From: DATJZH01 sp035499215 | Lineage (GTDB): Bacteria; Actinomycetota; Actinomycetes; Streptosporangiales; Streptosporangiaceae | Direction of reading: 5' to 3' | DNA: 15,079 nt | NCBI GenBank assembly: GCA_035499215.1 | Contig: DATJZH010000312.1 | Span: 1 to 15,079 of the forward strand | Part shown: piece after piece, positions 1 through 7,424 of the stretch | How the letters are laid out: each line of letters begins with the position of its first letter | How positions within the stretch are numbered: the stretch's first letter is position 1 | Made by a program: the position numbers and the translations under genes | Notes under the pieces: generated by a model | Told to the model about the DNA's origin: nothing | The model's input: the letters and a program-made list of their open reading frames with translations, nothing else | Database searches by the model: none

Positions 1-1
1 G

Positions 2-1042
2 GCGTTGTTCATGGACCGGGGCGCGCTGCGGGTGATGCGCAAGCTGGCCGGGGTGGTCGCGTGGGCGGAGCGGGGGGTGACGGTGAGCGTGCCGTCGGAG
101 GAGGCGTTGTCGAACGCGCGGGCGCGGCTGGGGTCAGAGCCGCTGCGGCTGCTGTTTGAGAAGGTCGCGGGCCCGGTCGCGATGCCGGGGGCGGCGGGGG
201 CGTGGTGGCGGGGGCTGCGGCTGGTGTCGCTGGACGGCACCACGCTGGACGCCCAGGATGAGCAGGCGAACTGGCAGCGGTTCGGCGGCCCGTCCACCAG
301 GACGCCGGAGGGGAAGCGGCTGCGGGGCGCGTTCCCGCAGGTGCGGCTGCTGGCGCTGGCCGAATGCGGGACCCGGGCGCTGATCGCCGCGGCGCACGGC
401 GCGTTCAGCACCGGCGAGAAGACCCTGGCCAGGGACCTGATCGGCAAGCTGGGCGAGGGGATGGTGTGCCTGGCGGACCGGAACTTCGCCTGCTGGGAGC
501 TGTGGCGAGACGCGGCGGCCACTGGCGCGGCGCTGCTGTGGCGCATCGGCGCCTCGTTTTCCCTGCCCGTCGATGACGTGCTGGGCGACGGGACGTACCT
601 GTCCCGGCTGAAGGCGCCCCGCAGGCTGCGCAAGGACGGCGCGGAAGACATCACGGTGCGGGTCATCGAGTACCGGCTGGAAGATGAGGACGGCAACGTC
701 ACCGAGACGTTCACCCTGATCACCACCCTGCTGGACCCGGACGCGGCGCCGGCCCGCGAGCTGGCGGAGCTGTACCGGGCCAGATGGGAGATCGAGACCG
801 CGCTGGGCTCGCTGAAAACCCAGATGAAAGGCGCCGGCATCGTGCTGCGGTCCAAGACTCCCGACGGCGTGGTCCAGGAGGTCTGGGCGCTGCTGTGCGC
901 CTATCAGGCCGTCCGCGAACTGATCAGCGCGGCCGCCGCGCTGGCGGCCGAAGACCCGCTGCGGATCTGCTTCGTCAATGCACTGGACATCGTCCGCGGC
1001 CCGGTCGGCACCCCGGGCTCTTTTCCCCCCTCGCCGGGCTGA
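2..1042 (+). CDS. IS4-family transposase, 5' cut by window edge, 3' frameshifted
   Basis: This is a DDE transposase that moves its own insertion sequence by cut-and-paste. The reading frame is already open at base 2, so the N-terminus lies outside the window. The internal stretch PSEEALSNARARLG is typical of actinomycete IS4 proteins. Candidate catalytic residues are the Asp in SLDGTTLD, the Asp in CLADRNF and the Glu in YRARWEIETALGSLK, which matches the IS4 Y-(2)-R-(3)-E-(6)-K signature. The frame stops at 1040-1042 after an unnatural end (SFPPSPG). The expected basic C-terminus continues in another frame (see next entry), so the protein as written is truncated and probably impaired. The family call is secure from motifs; activity is doubtful. 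Confidence 0.88.
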   Translation, partial: ALFMDRGALRVMRKLAGVVAWAERGVTVSVPSEEALSNARARLGSEPLRLLFEKVAGPVAMPGAAGAWWRGLRLVSLDGTTLDAQDEQANWQRFGGPSTRTPEGKRLRGAFPQVRLLALAECGTRALIAAAHGAFSTGEKTLARDLIGKLGEGMVCLADRNFACWELWRDAAATGAALLWRIGASFSLPVDDVLGDGTYLSRLKAPRRLRKDGAEDITVRVIEYRLEDEDGNVTETFTLITTLLDPDAAPARELAELYRARWEIETALGSLKTQMKGAGIVLRSKTPDGVVQEVWALLCAYQAVRELISAAAALAAEDPLRICFVNALDIVRGPVGTPGSFPPSPG

Positions 1043-1244
1043 CCGGCTCCGCCAGGCCTCACTGGCCCTGATCGCCGCCGTCACTACCCGGGCCCGGCCA
1101 GGCCGGTCCAATCCGCGCCAGGCCAAGCGCAGCAGCAGATACCCGGCAAAGCCAGCCGACCCAGCGCAGCGGCCCAAGCCCCGGACGACACCATTGACCC
1201 TGGTCATGCTCCCGTTGAAGGCGGCCGGAACATCATTAAGTTGA
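1030..1244 (+). pseudogene. Out-of-frame C-terminal tail of the IS4 transposase
   Basis: Directly after the transposase stop, another plus frame stays open to 1244 and reads LALIAAVTTRARPGR, then NPRQAKRSSRYPAK. This is the arginine- and lysine-rich tail expected at the end of IS4-type transposases. Removing one C from the run TTTTCCCCCC at 1021-1030 joins both frames into one protein without a stop (SFPPRRADRLRQASLALIAAV). The break is therefore either a one-base insertion in a homopolymer or a sequencing error there. The right end of the insertion sequence should lie soon after 1244, but the left terminal repeat is outside the window, so no boundary can be set. Confidence 0.7.
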
Positions 1245-1566
1245 GGTTATTGGGGCGGCGGCCGGCTCGTCTTCGGCGCGGCCCAGCGTGCCCGCGGGTT
1301 TGCACGCAGCCGTCACCGGCCTGCCGTGCTGGCCAGGTTCCGCACTATCGCTATCGCTTTATCTCTGTAGACTGCTGACTGCCGGAAACTTGATAGTTCG
1401 GCATGGTAGATGTCGACGTCAGCCGATTCGCTTGCGCACTGAGCGGCATGCGGGGTTTCGACGACGACCACCGGTAGCTGAGCGTCTTCGCGGCCTTCGT
1501 GGATGATGAACCTGCACCGGTGATCGCGTGCATTTCCGCTTAAATGGACCGCGTCGGCACGGCGGC
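1245..1566. other. Intergenic stretch without a convincing gene
   Basis: About 320 bases lie between the transposase tail and the convergent XRE regulator gene. Short open frames exist on both strands, for example plus-strand MVDVDVSRFACALSGMRGF from 1403, which stops quickly. None has a ribosome-binding site with a recognisable product. The right end of the IS4 element and the 3' untranslated region of the minus-strand operon probably fall here. I see no clear hairpin terminator. Confidence 0.5.
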
Positions 1567-2421
1567 TCAGGCTGCAGCCAGGGCGGCGAGGGCGCCGCGG
1601 ATAAGCTCCGTGGCCTCACGGCCGTGCACGGCGGCCGCGTCGAGCGCGCCGAACCATTCCCCGTAGCGCTTCACGTCGTCAGGGTCGCTGAGCTGATGCT
1701 CGCCGTTGACGGTTTCCACGACGACGAGCTGGTCGTCGAAGACAACGAACCCTGATAGCGGGTACACCGGCACCAGGACGCGAAACGGGACGATGCCGAG
1801 GCTGAGCGACGGCAGGCCCTCGAGCGACAGCATCCGGTCAAGCTGGCCGGTCATGGCCTCGCGGGACGTCAGGCGAGTTTGGAGCGCAGCTTCGAGGATC
1901 ACCACGCGGATAGTCTTGCCGGGTTCGTAGAGGATCTGCTGCCGGTGCATCCTGGCGCCCACTATCCCCTCGACGTCGGCGTCGGTGGCACCCCATGACA
2001 GCGGGCCGGAGGGTGAGCGCAGCAGTTCCCGCGCGTACTGGGCGGTTTGCACCTGTGACGGGATCATCACGGGCTGGAATTTCACGATCAGCGACGAGTC
2101 GGCTTCCAGTTGCCCGATGTCCGCCTGTTTGCCCGCGGCGCCCTTGCCGATGCGGTACTGCTCGCGCCATGTGCCGTACTCCTCGCGGGCCCGCTCCCGC
2201 AACGCCAGGAGCTCCGCAGGGTCAACTGAGGCGGCTTGCGCCCATGCCCGGACGTCGTCCTCGCTGGGGAACTGCCTCCCGGTTTCGAGCTTCGACAGGC
2301 GAGACTGGGGCCACCCGAGCCGGTCGGCGAAGCGGGTTCCGGGCAGGCCGGTGGATTCCCGCATGGCGCGCATGGCGCGTGCCAACTCCATCCGGGCTCG
2401 CTGATGCGTGACCTGCGGCAT
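1567..2421 (-). CDS. XRE-family helix-turn-helix regulator with DUF5753 domain
   Basis: A 284-residue DNA-binding regulator. Residues about 10-70 form the XRE helix-turn-helix (TRFADRLGWPQSRLSKLETGRQFPS, followed by acidic helices). Residues about 100-275 form the DUF5753 domain typical of the actinomycete Scr1/WhiJ-like regulators, including the YEPGKTIRVVILEAAL and SLSLGIVPF segments. Length is normal for the family. It is the last gene of a minus-strand operon, six bases after the DUF6879 stop. Family members usually work with a small partner protein and regulate development or nearby genes; some databases call them toxin-antitoxin-like. By inference it may bind the ATAGTC sites upstream of the operon. 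The family call is strong; targets and ligand are unknown. Confidence 0.93.
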   Translation of the reverse strand: MPQVTHQRARMELARAMRAMRESTGLPGTRFADRLGWPQSRLSKLETGRQFPSEDDVRAWAQAASVDPAELLALRERAREEYGTWREQYRIGKGAAGKQADIGQLEADSSLIVKFQPVMIPSQVQTAQYARELLRSPSGPLSWGATDADVEGIVGARMHRQQILYEPGKTIRVVILEAALQTRLTSREAMTGQLDRMLSLEGLPSLSLGIVPFRVLVPVYPLSGFVVFDDQLVVVETVNGEHQLSDPDDVKRYGEWFGALDAAAVHGREATELIRGALAALAAA

Positions 2422-2427
2422 CCGAGC

Positions 2428-2973
2428 CTACGATGCGCGCTGTACCAGGCCGTCGTGCCAGCGCAGGTAGTCCCGGAGAGGCACGGCACCGTGCGCGGCC
2501 GCGTCCCGCAGCCAGTTGGCCCGGACGATCTCGGCAGGATCGGCGACCAGCTCGACGCGGGCCAGGCGGCCTTCGTCGTAGGTGTACTGCAGCAAAGTGC
2601 GGCTGTCGAACAGCCAGAAGTCCGTCTCGCTGAGGACCGGGTCACCGGGGGCGGCGCGCAGGATGCGGATGTCTTCGCCGGCGCGGACGTTGGGCGGGTA
2701 AGACCACGCGAGCTCCATCTGCATGTACGGGGTAAGGGGTTCAGTGGCGGCGTGGACGCGGCGCATAACCTTCCCCGCTGCGTGGGCGGCGCTGACCCGC
2801 GCTACCCACGCGTCTTTGCCCGGCAGCGCGGGGCACGGGCGGCCGGCAATGAAGTCGCGCAGCGGACCCGTCTCGTCGTCGCCGCGGTAGAGCTGGTGGA
2901 CCTCCAAGCGGAATGCGGTGTGCTGGAAATCGAAGAGGCGCCAGTACTCCGCGCTGCCGAGCTCCATGATCAT
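2428..2973 (-). CDS. DUF6879 family protein
   Basis: A 181-residue soluble protein with no signal peptide or membrane segment. It matches the DUF6879 pattern common in actinomycetes: N-terminal LGSAEYWRLFDFQHTAFRLE, central VMRRVHAATEPLTPYMQMEL, then DFWLFDSRTLLQYTYDEGR and a C-terminal RDYLRWHDGL. The start ATG at 2971-2973 overlaps the stop of the preceding gene by four bases (ATGA), so translation is probably coupled. An alternative ATG lies two codons in. Genes of this family usually sit beside XRE/DUF5753 regulators, as here, and are thought to act with them. The biochemical role is not established, and no catalytic motif is visible. Confidence 0.87.
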   Translation of the reverse strand: MIMELGSAEYWRLFDFQHTAFRLEVHQLYRGDDETGPLRDFIAGRPCPALPGKDAWVARVSAAHAAGKVMRRVHAATEPLTPYMQMELAWSYPPNVRAGEDIRILRAAPGDPVLSETDFWLFDSRTLLQYTYDEGRLARVELVADPAEIVRANWLRDAAAHGAVPLRDYLRWHDGLVQRAS

Positions 2974-3188
2974 CCGGTCGCTCTCCCTTCGTAGACGGCG
3001 AGGGCCTCGCGTACGACCTCGGCCTTAATGCGTGCTGCGGTCTCCCCAGGGAGCACGTTGACGAGGTCTGCCAGGGAATGCGCGGGGCCCTGGATCACCA
3101 GGTCGCCGCTGCCTGGGTCGAGGTAGACGCTGGGGCATCCGTCGTTGCCGCTGGCGCCGTCCTTCGCCAGTATGACCGGCTTGCTCAT
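2970..3188 (-). CDS. Small conserved partner protein of the DUF6879/XRE operon
   Basis: A 72-residue protein beginning MSKPVILAKDGASGNDGCPSV, with a central acidic or hydrophobic segment (YLDPGSGDLVIQGP) and a charged C-terminal helix (GETAARIKAEVVREALAVYE). Small proteins of this form recur as the first gene before DUF6879 and XRE/DUF5753 genes in actinomycetes; that is recollection of the family, not a search result. The ATG at 3186-3188 is preceded by a purine-rich ribosome-binding site (GGAAGGAAGG, minus strand) six bases upstream. It is the first gene of the operon and overlaps the DUF6879 start. It has no nucleic-acid or metal-binding motif. Function is unknown; a regulatory or antitoxin-like role alongside the XRE protein is a guess. 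Confidence 0.8.
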   Translation of the reverse strand: MSKPVILAKDGASGNDGCPSVYLDPGSGDLVIQGPAHSLADLVNVLPGETAARIKAEVVREALAVYEGRATG

Positions 3189-3226
3189 GTATGCCTTCCT
3201 TCCGATTCGGCCAAGCCTACACGTGC

Positions 3227-3338
3227 ATAGTCCCGGTCCGGCCGCCGGGATGTCAAAGCTCTCGCCAGTATGCGCCAGACTGCATCCACAATACGAGCAT
3301 AGTTAGCCTTGACTATCTGGGAATAGTCGCGCATAGTC
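3227..3338. promoter_or_regulatory. ATAGTC operator-like repeat array in divergent intergenic region
   Basis: ATAGT-type sites occur at 3227-3232 (ATAGTC), 3299-3304 (ATAGTT), 3311-3316 (inverted, GACTAT), 3323-3328 (ATAGTC) and 3333-3338 (ATAGTC). The pair 3311-3316 and 3323-3328 is a perfect six-base inverted repeat with a six-base spacer. Start-to-start distances in the cluster are 12, 12 and 10 bases, close to the DNA helical repeat. The array lies between divergent genes and overlaps the plus-strand promoter, with the fifth site close to the minus-strand start. This suggests a repressor site shared by both directions; the XRE/DUF5753 protein is the nearest candidate. Binding is inferred. 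Confidence 0.6.
3309..3337 (+). promoter_or_regulatory. Likely sigma-70 type promoter for the plus-strand module
   Basis: TTGACT at 3309-3314 matches the -35 consensus at five of six positions. It is followed, after exactly 17 bases, by CATAGT at 3332-3337, which matches the -10 consensus at four of six. Transcription would start near 3344, about 28 bases before the AAAGGAGG ribosome-binding site of the gene at 3385. Both boxes are embedded in the ATAGTC repeat array, so a bound protein would block polymerase. Confidence 0.55.
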
Positions 3339-3384
3339 TCAAACAGCGAATCGGATTGACGACAAGCGCTGAAAGGAGGAACCG

Positions 3385-3583
3385 GTGCCGGAAGACACAT
3401 CGGCGTACACGGTCCGACTTGAGTCCCGCACGACCGAGCCGGTTAACCGGCGCCTGCGGCTATGGGCCACGACCGAGGGCCTGGGGCTGCAGTCGCGCTG
3501 ACAGAGGCGCTGATCCGCGGTCGCCAGCGGACGAGAAGATCTCGGCGCGGCTGACCGGGGAGGGCCGAAGCGAACGCTGCTAA
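3385..3583 (+). pseudogene. Ribbon-helix-helix-like small gene with two frame breaks
   Basis: A GTG at 3385 follows a very strong ribosome-binding site (AAAGGAGG, 3372-3379) and opens MPEDTSAYTVRLESRTTEPVN. The frame stops at 3499-3501 after 38 codons. Two short continuations in the other frames (VALTEALIRG from about 3489, then PADEKISARLTGEGRSERC ending at 3583) read as the rest of one roughly 65-residue protein. Two single-base deletions, near 3487 and 3523, would explain this. The predicted strand RLESRTTEPVNRRLRL followed by two helices resembles a ribbon-helix-helix DNA-binding fold. The ending also resembles that of the next gene (LPTEAELAARLQQTGAG), so the two may be paralogues. Real decay and sequencing error cannot be told apart here. 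Confidence 0.5.
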
Positions 3584-3712
3584 TTGCCTGGTCAGCGCTG
3601 GGTGGCACCAGGTGGCATCTGCGGTGCCCCCTGGGCTGACACCTTCCAGGCCGGCGCCGCAGGGGCAAGCCTGCCGTCAACGCATGCCAACGCCTACGCA
3701 CCGGAGGGACAG

Positions 3713-4210
3713 ATGGCTGCTGAGTTACAGGCCGCCGTGGCCGACGGGCAGCGGGACTCATACGACACGCGGCTGAACACGCGGATCCCAGGCGAGCTGG
3801 ACCAGCAGCTGCCGACGGTGCTGAGCCGCCGACCGCTCGCGCACGTGCTGGCCGACCTGCTGAGCAGGCAGCTGCCGACCGAGGCCGAACTGGCCGCCCG
3901 GCTGCAGCAGACCGGAGCCGGGGCCGATGACTACCACCGATTTGTCCGGCACCGGCACGGTGCTGAGCGCGGCCCGCAACCGCCACCGCAAGCAGGTCAT
4001 CATCACCGCGCTGCGCGGCTTCCCGCGGCCCTGGGCATGGACGCCGGCGCAGTCATCTTCGCGGTCCTGGGCATCGCGCTGGCCCGGCTGGACCGCCGCG
4101 CGGTGACCGAGCGGGCGCCCGGCGACGGGCATGGCCTCAGGCTGGCGATCGTCGCGGCAGTCGCCACGGCGTGGGGCGCCGAAACCAGCCAGGACGGACG
4201 CAGCGCTTGA
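3713..4210 (+). CDS. Ribbon-helix-helix-like protein read through into a DUF2637 remnant
   Basis: I place the start at ATG 3713-3715, after the ribosome-binding site GGAGGG at 3703-3708; the open frame extends further upstream but without support. Residues about 15-70 (SYDTRLNTRIPGELDQQLP, then RRPLAHVLADLLSRQLP) look like a small ribbon-helix-helix DNA-binding protein, perhaps an element-encoded regulator. After about residue 72 the sequence becomes low-complexity, rich in His and Pro. It then turns into a membrane segment resembling DUF2637 (GMDAGAVIFAVLGIALARLD). An out-of-frame TGA at 3928-3930 overlaps an ATG at 3927, so the ancestral gene probably ended there and the fusion arises from a lost base. 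The stop overlaps a possible ATG at 4210. Confidence 0.5.
   Translation: MAAELQAAVADGQRDSYDTRLNTRIPGELDQQLPTVLSRRPLAHVLADLLSRQLPTEAELAARLQQTGAGADDYHRFVRHRHGAERGPQPPPQAGHHHRAARLPAALGMDAGAVIFAVLGIALARLDRRAVTERAPGDGHGLRLAIVAAVATAWGAETSQDGRSA
3927..4207 (+). pseudogene. Decayed second copy of the DUF2637 membrane gene
   Basis: From ATG 3927 one frame reads MTTTDLSGTGTVLSAARNRH, then RKQVIITALRGF. At about 4020 the sensible reading moves to another frame: AALGMDAGAVIFAVLGIALA, RLDRRAVTERA, then AIVAAVATAWG. This second part aligns by eye with the intact DUF2637 protein downstream (LDLGMMIFALLALGLARAGQ, then AERTLVVICAAGSALMNY). The first transmembrane helix and the C-terminal part are missing. 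It looks like a duplicated DUF2637 gene reduced by an internal deletion and a frame break. No function is expected. Confidence 0.5.
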
Positions 4211-4239
4211 TGCGCCATCACGTGAGAGGACCTGCACTG

Positions 4240-5148
4240 ATGAGCAGTGGCACGAGGCAGATCAACGGCTACGACCATCACCGCGAGGAGACCTATGGCG
4301 GCCTCGTCAACTCGGATGGCTGGCTCTACAGCCTCCTGGGCCGTCGCAGGGAAACCGCGACGGGCAGGCCGGGCAGCCGCCTGATCGCGGTAGCGACGGG
4401 ACTGCTCGCGCTCCTCGGGTTCGGCCTGCTGATCGTGAGCATCGCCGCACAGTACCGGTACGTGATGGCCGAGCGCCATCAGTCGCTGGCCAGCGGTATC
4501 GAGTCAGCGGCACTGGACCTTGGCATGATGATCTTCGCATTGCTGGCGCTCGGCCTGGCACGGGCAGGTCAGCCCGCAAAAGCGGAGAGGACCCTCGTCG
4601 TCATCTGCGCGGCCGGGTCGGCACTTATGAACTACGCGGCGGCAAACACCGGATCCCCCAGGTCGGTGCTTGCCTATATTCTCCCGCCTGTCTTCCTGGC
4701 CGCAGTCGCCGACCGAGTGGTCGTCGTTGTCCGCAGGCATGTCCTGGGCGTCCGCGATGGCCGGTCACCATGGTCAGCAAGCGGCAAGGTCGCACTCTGG
4801 TCGCTGCGGCTGGTCCTCGCCGCGCCGTCCACGCTCAGCGGCGGCCGACGGGCAATCCTGAACGCCACACCCCTCCCCGGCGCCACGGCCATTGCCGAAC
4901 TGCCGGCGGCAGACGAAGCCGCCGCCGCTGGCCGGCACCGGCCGGAGACCCCAGCCGCAGGTGCGAGCAAACGCGCGCTGCTTGAGGCCGCTTACGAGGC
5001 CCTCGGTGTCGCCGGGGACCCCCGCTACATGGACCGCAGTGCCATCTCCCCCGTCGCCCGCGAGCTCGCGGCGCAGGTCGGCTGCGAATGGGGCAGCGCC
5101 CGCGCCGTGCTCGGCCGCTACCTGACCGGCAAGGAGGCCCGGCCATGA
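4240..5148 (+). CDS. DUF2637 membrane protein of a transfer module
   Basis: A 302-residue protein. ATG 4240 is preferred over upstream ATGs at 4171 and 4210 because AGAGGA at 4225-4230 lies nine bases before it. Four hydrophobic helices are visible at residues about 48-70, 88-107, 117-135 and 143-165, with a charged cytoplasmic linker between. This is the DUF2637 pattern found in actinomycete plasmid and integrative-element transfer clusters (Spd-like membrane proteins). After an Ala/Pro-rich linker, the C-terminus (about 245-302, SKRALLEAAYEALGVAG to SARAVLGRYLTGK) looks like a small helical, possibly winged-helix domain. The stop overlaps the ATPase start by four bases (ATGA), so the two are coupled and may act together at the membrane. 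Molecular function is unproven. Confidence 0.82.
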   Translation: MSSGTRQINGYDHHREETYGGLVNSDGWLYSLLGRRRETATGRPGSRLIAVATGLLALLGFGLLIVSIAAQYRYVMAERHQSLASGIESAALDLGMMIFALLALGLARAGQPAKAERTLVVICAAGSALMNYAAANTGSPRSVLAYILPPVFLAAVADRVVVVVRRHVLGVRDGRSPWSASGKVALWSLRLVLAAPSTLSGGRRAILNATPLPGATAIAELPAADEAAAAGRHRPETPAAGASKRALLEAAYEALGVAGDPRYMDRSAISPVARELAAQVGCEWGSARAVLGRYLTGKEARP

Positions 5149-6854
5149 CCGTCTGGCCGTTCACCATCACCGCGGCGATCGTCATCACGTGGCTCCTCAG
5201 CCACCTGATCCTGATCACGCTGGCCTTCATCCTTGCCGCCGGTATCGCCGTCGCCGTCAGCTGGCGGCGGACTATCGGCAGCGATGACCAGGTGACCCGC
5301 ACGTACTGGCGGATCAAGTGGTACTTGCGGCCAGGTCCTGGGTTCGCGGGCTGGGCTGAGCTGACGTTCCGCTGGGGGCGCACCCGCGCAGTCATGCAGG
5401 GCGGCAGATACCGGCCGTCTGTGCCGTTCTGGGCGCGGATGTTCCAGCCGACGACGAACTGTGCCGTCCGCCTTGGCCGTGCCCAGTTCGGCCGACGGCC
5501 GTGGGCCCGGGGCGAATCACCGATGCTCGTCCATGGGCCGACCGGTGCCGGGAAGACAGGTTTCCTCGCCGAGACGGCAATCCCGCACGCCGGCCCGCAG
5601 GTCAACATCACCACCCGCGATGACATGTTCCGCTACTGCGGTGCGCTGCGGGCAATGCGGGCCGGCGGATCACTACGGCTCGCCGCCAGCTGCTCGGTGA
5701 ACGAGCCGCCTGTCCTGGTACTCAACCCCATGAACGTGGCCGGGATCCCGTCTAACCTGCGGTGGAGCCTGGTGAAAGGCTGCGCTGACCCCGTCACCGC
5801 CAACCGGCGGGCCAGCGCGCTCACCGGCGCCGGCCATCATCACGGCGGGGACCTGGATCACTGGATCCAGAAGGCCACCACGCTGATCTCGGCGTGCCTG
5901 ATGGCCGCAGACCTGTCCGGCGTCCACACGATCGAGGACGTCGCAGGCTGGATCGACCGTTACGGCCGGGCTGTGCCAGAGCGGATCGTCCGCAGCAACC
6001 CGCGAGCCAATAAGCGGCTGCGGGCCGCTCTGATGGCGGCCGGGCCGACGACCCGTACCGTCGAGGGCGTCAGGTCAACCGCAGCCAACGCGCTGGCCTT
6101 CACCACCATCCCGTCGATCGTCGCCGCCGTATCTCCCGAGCCGGGAACCGAGAACTTCGATCCGTTCGAGTTCGTACGCAGCAACCGGACCGTGTTCATG
6201 ATCGTCCAGGACACGGGCGAGGCGAGCACCACCGCCGGGATCTTCACGGCCCTGTTCGCGGAGATCCATTTTGCCGCCCTGATCGAAGGGTCAAAAATGG
6301 GGCGGCTTGACCCGCCACTCAGCCTGAACGTCGATGAGGCGACGAACGCAATCACGTTCAACCTGCCGGCGCTCGCCTCAGACAGCCGCGGCCGCGGCGA
6401 GCGCCTCACGATCGGCATCCAGGGCTACTGGCAGGCCGTCCAGGCGTGGGGTGAAGCCGGCGCCGAGACGCTGTGGCAGAACTGCACCACGAAAATCATG
6501 CTGCGGAACACGACCGAGGCCGGGTTCGGGGACAGGATCTCAGGCCTGTGCGGGCCGACCGGCCACGGTGAGGATAAGCGCCAGGTCGTGCCGGCCGAGT
6601 TCGTCCGGATGCTGCCCGACAACAGGGCTCTCGTGATCCGGGAGAACCTCCGCCCGGTCGTCGTCCGGCTCCGTAACGCGTGGGAACGCCGCGACGTCAA
6701 GCGCACCCCGCGGCTGGTCCTGCCGCAGCCGGTCCGCCTGGAAGGCGTCGCGACTGTCACCGAGCCGCTGACTACCTGGCAGCCAGCACAGCTCCCGGCG
6801 GACAGCGGCAACGGCCATTCCGCCAGTACCGGGAACGGCGCCCGCCATGACTAG
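5145..6854 (+). CDS. VirD4/TraG-like coupling ATPase (type IV coupling protein family)
   Basis: A 569-residue membrane-anchored ATPase expected to pump DNA or a nucleoprotein complex through a conjugation channel. Start ATG 5145 has AAGGAGG at 5131-5137 and overlaps the DUF2637 stop. Two adjacent hydrophobic stretches (residues about 5-40) form an N-terminal anchor. Walker A is GPTGAGKT at residues 131-138. A Walker B-like LSLNVDEA carries Asp397 and Glu398. The following LTIGIQGYWQAVQAWGEAGAETLWQNC segment is characteristic of the TraG/VirD4 C-terminal (TraM-recognition) region. The Gly/Ser/Asn-rich C-terminal tail is disordered. Length is normal for the family. The FtsK-like TraB of many Streptomyces elements differs from this protein. 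No relaxase is visible nearby. Confidence 0.88.
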   Translation: MTVWPFTITAAIVITWLLSHLILITLAFILAAGIAVAVSWRRTIGSDDQVTRTYWRIKWYLRPGPGFAGWAELTFRWGRTRAVMQGGRYRPSVPFWARMFQPTTNCAVRLGRAQFGRRPWARGESPMLVHGPTGAGKTGFLAETAIPHAGPQVNITTRDDMFRYCGALRAMRAGGSLRLAASCSVNEPPVLVLNPMNVAGIPSNLRWSLVKGCADPVTANRRASALTGAGHHHGGDLDHWIQKATTLISACLMAADLSGVHTIEDVAGWIDRYGRAVPERIVRSNPRANKRLRAALMAAGPTTRTVEGVRSTAANALAFTTIPSIVAAVSPEPGTENFDPFEFVRSNRTVFMIVQDTGEASTTAGIFTALFAEIHFAALIEGSKMGRLDPPLSLNVDEATNAITFNLPALASDSRGRGERLTIGIQGYWQAVQAWGEAGAETLWQNCTTKIMLRNTTEAGFGDRISGLCGPTGHGEDKRQVVPAEFVRMLPDNRALVIRENLRPVVVRLRNAWERRDVKRTPRLVLPQPVRLEGVATVTEPLTTWQPAQLPADSGNGHSASTGNGARHD

Positions 6855-7341
6855 CCAGCACGAACTCCTGCGCCGCCTCGAGGAGAAACGACAGGAACTC
6901 GAGGCGCTGCGGCACGAGCACGAGACTCAGCGTCTCCGGCAGCTGGCACAGCAGGAAACGACCAGACACGAAATGGAGACCATCCAGCTCGAGCTCGCCG
7001 CAGCCACGCCAGCAGCGATCGACTGGACACTCCTCGACGAGGTCCCGGCCCGGACAGCAGCGCTAGACCAGCTCGCCATCTGGATGAAGACCAAGCTCAT
7101 CCCCCTCTACCTCGACGAAGAGCACCTCGACGGGATCCAGACGTGCTGGCAGCGCCATCCCGTCGCCGTCATGGAACTCAGCCAGCTCCATCAGGAATGG
7201 CTGCGGATCTTCGACCGGGACAAGCCCCTGCTCGAGGCAGCCGCGCAGTTCACCGGACTGAAACTGCCCAGCGCCATGAGCCGCATCACTGCGTGCTGGC
7301 AGAACTGCGAGCACGCCGATGAATCACCAGCAGGCAGCTAG
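6847..7341 (+). CDS. DUF4913 protein with N-terminal coiled coil
   Basis: A 164-residue soluble protein. Residues 1-55 are a charged coiled coil (LLRRLEEKRQELEALRHEHE and on). Residues about 70-145 match the DUF4913 pattern of actinomycete mobile elements: LAIWMKTKLIPLYLDEEH, then CWQRHPVAVMELSQLHQEWL, ending LPSAMSRITACW. The start overlaps the ATPase stop by eight bases, which indicates translational coupling and a shared role with the coupling ATPase, perhaps as an accessory or scaffold factor. DUF4913 has no established biochemical activity. An upstream ribosome-binding site is weak, consistent with coupling. Confidence 0.8.
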   Translation: MTSQHELLRRLEEKRQELEALRHEHETQRLRQLAQQETTRHEMETIQLELAAATPAAIDWTLLDEVPARTAALDQLAIWMKTKLIPLYLDEEHLDGIQTCWQRHPVAVMELSQLHQEWLRIFDRDKPLLEAAAQFTGLKLPSAMSRITACWQNCEHADESPAGS

Positions 7342-7424
7342 CCAAAACACAGGAAACGAACCCGAACTATGACGCTGGTTAACCGCAGGGCAGGCGAGAC
7401 CGGCCCGGAAAGGAGAAAGGCGAA

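Noticed and set aside
134..1207. Long minus-strand open frame (357 codons) opposite the IS4 transposase
   Set aside because: Arg/Gly/Pro-rich composition without motifs; it is the high-GC antisense shadow of a clear transposase.
3185..3400. Minus-strand open frame of 71 codons across the divergent intergenic region
   Set aside because: It covers the promoter and operator repeats, has no ribosome-binding site with the right spacing, and starts inside the plus-strand small gene.
4131..4985. Plus open frame of 284 codons overlapping the DUF2637 gene
   Set aside because: Arg/Pro-rich shadow; the DUF2637 frame has membrane helices, a ribosome-binding site and coupling to the ATPase.
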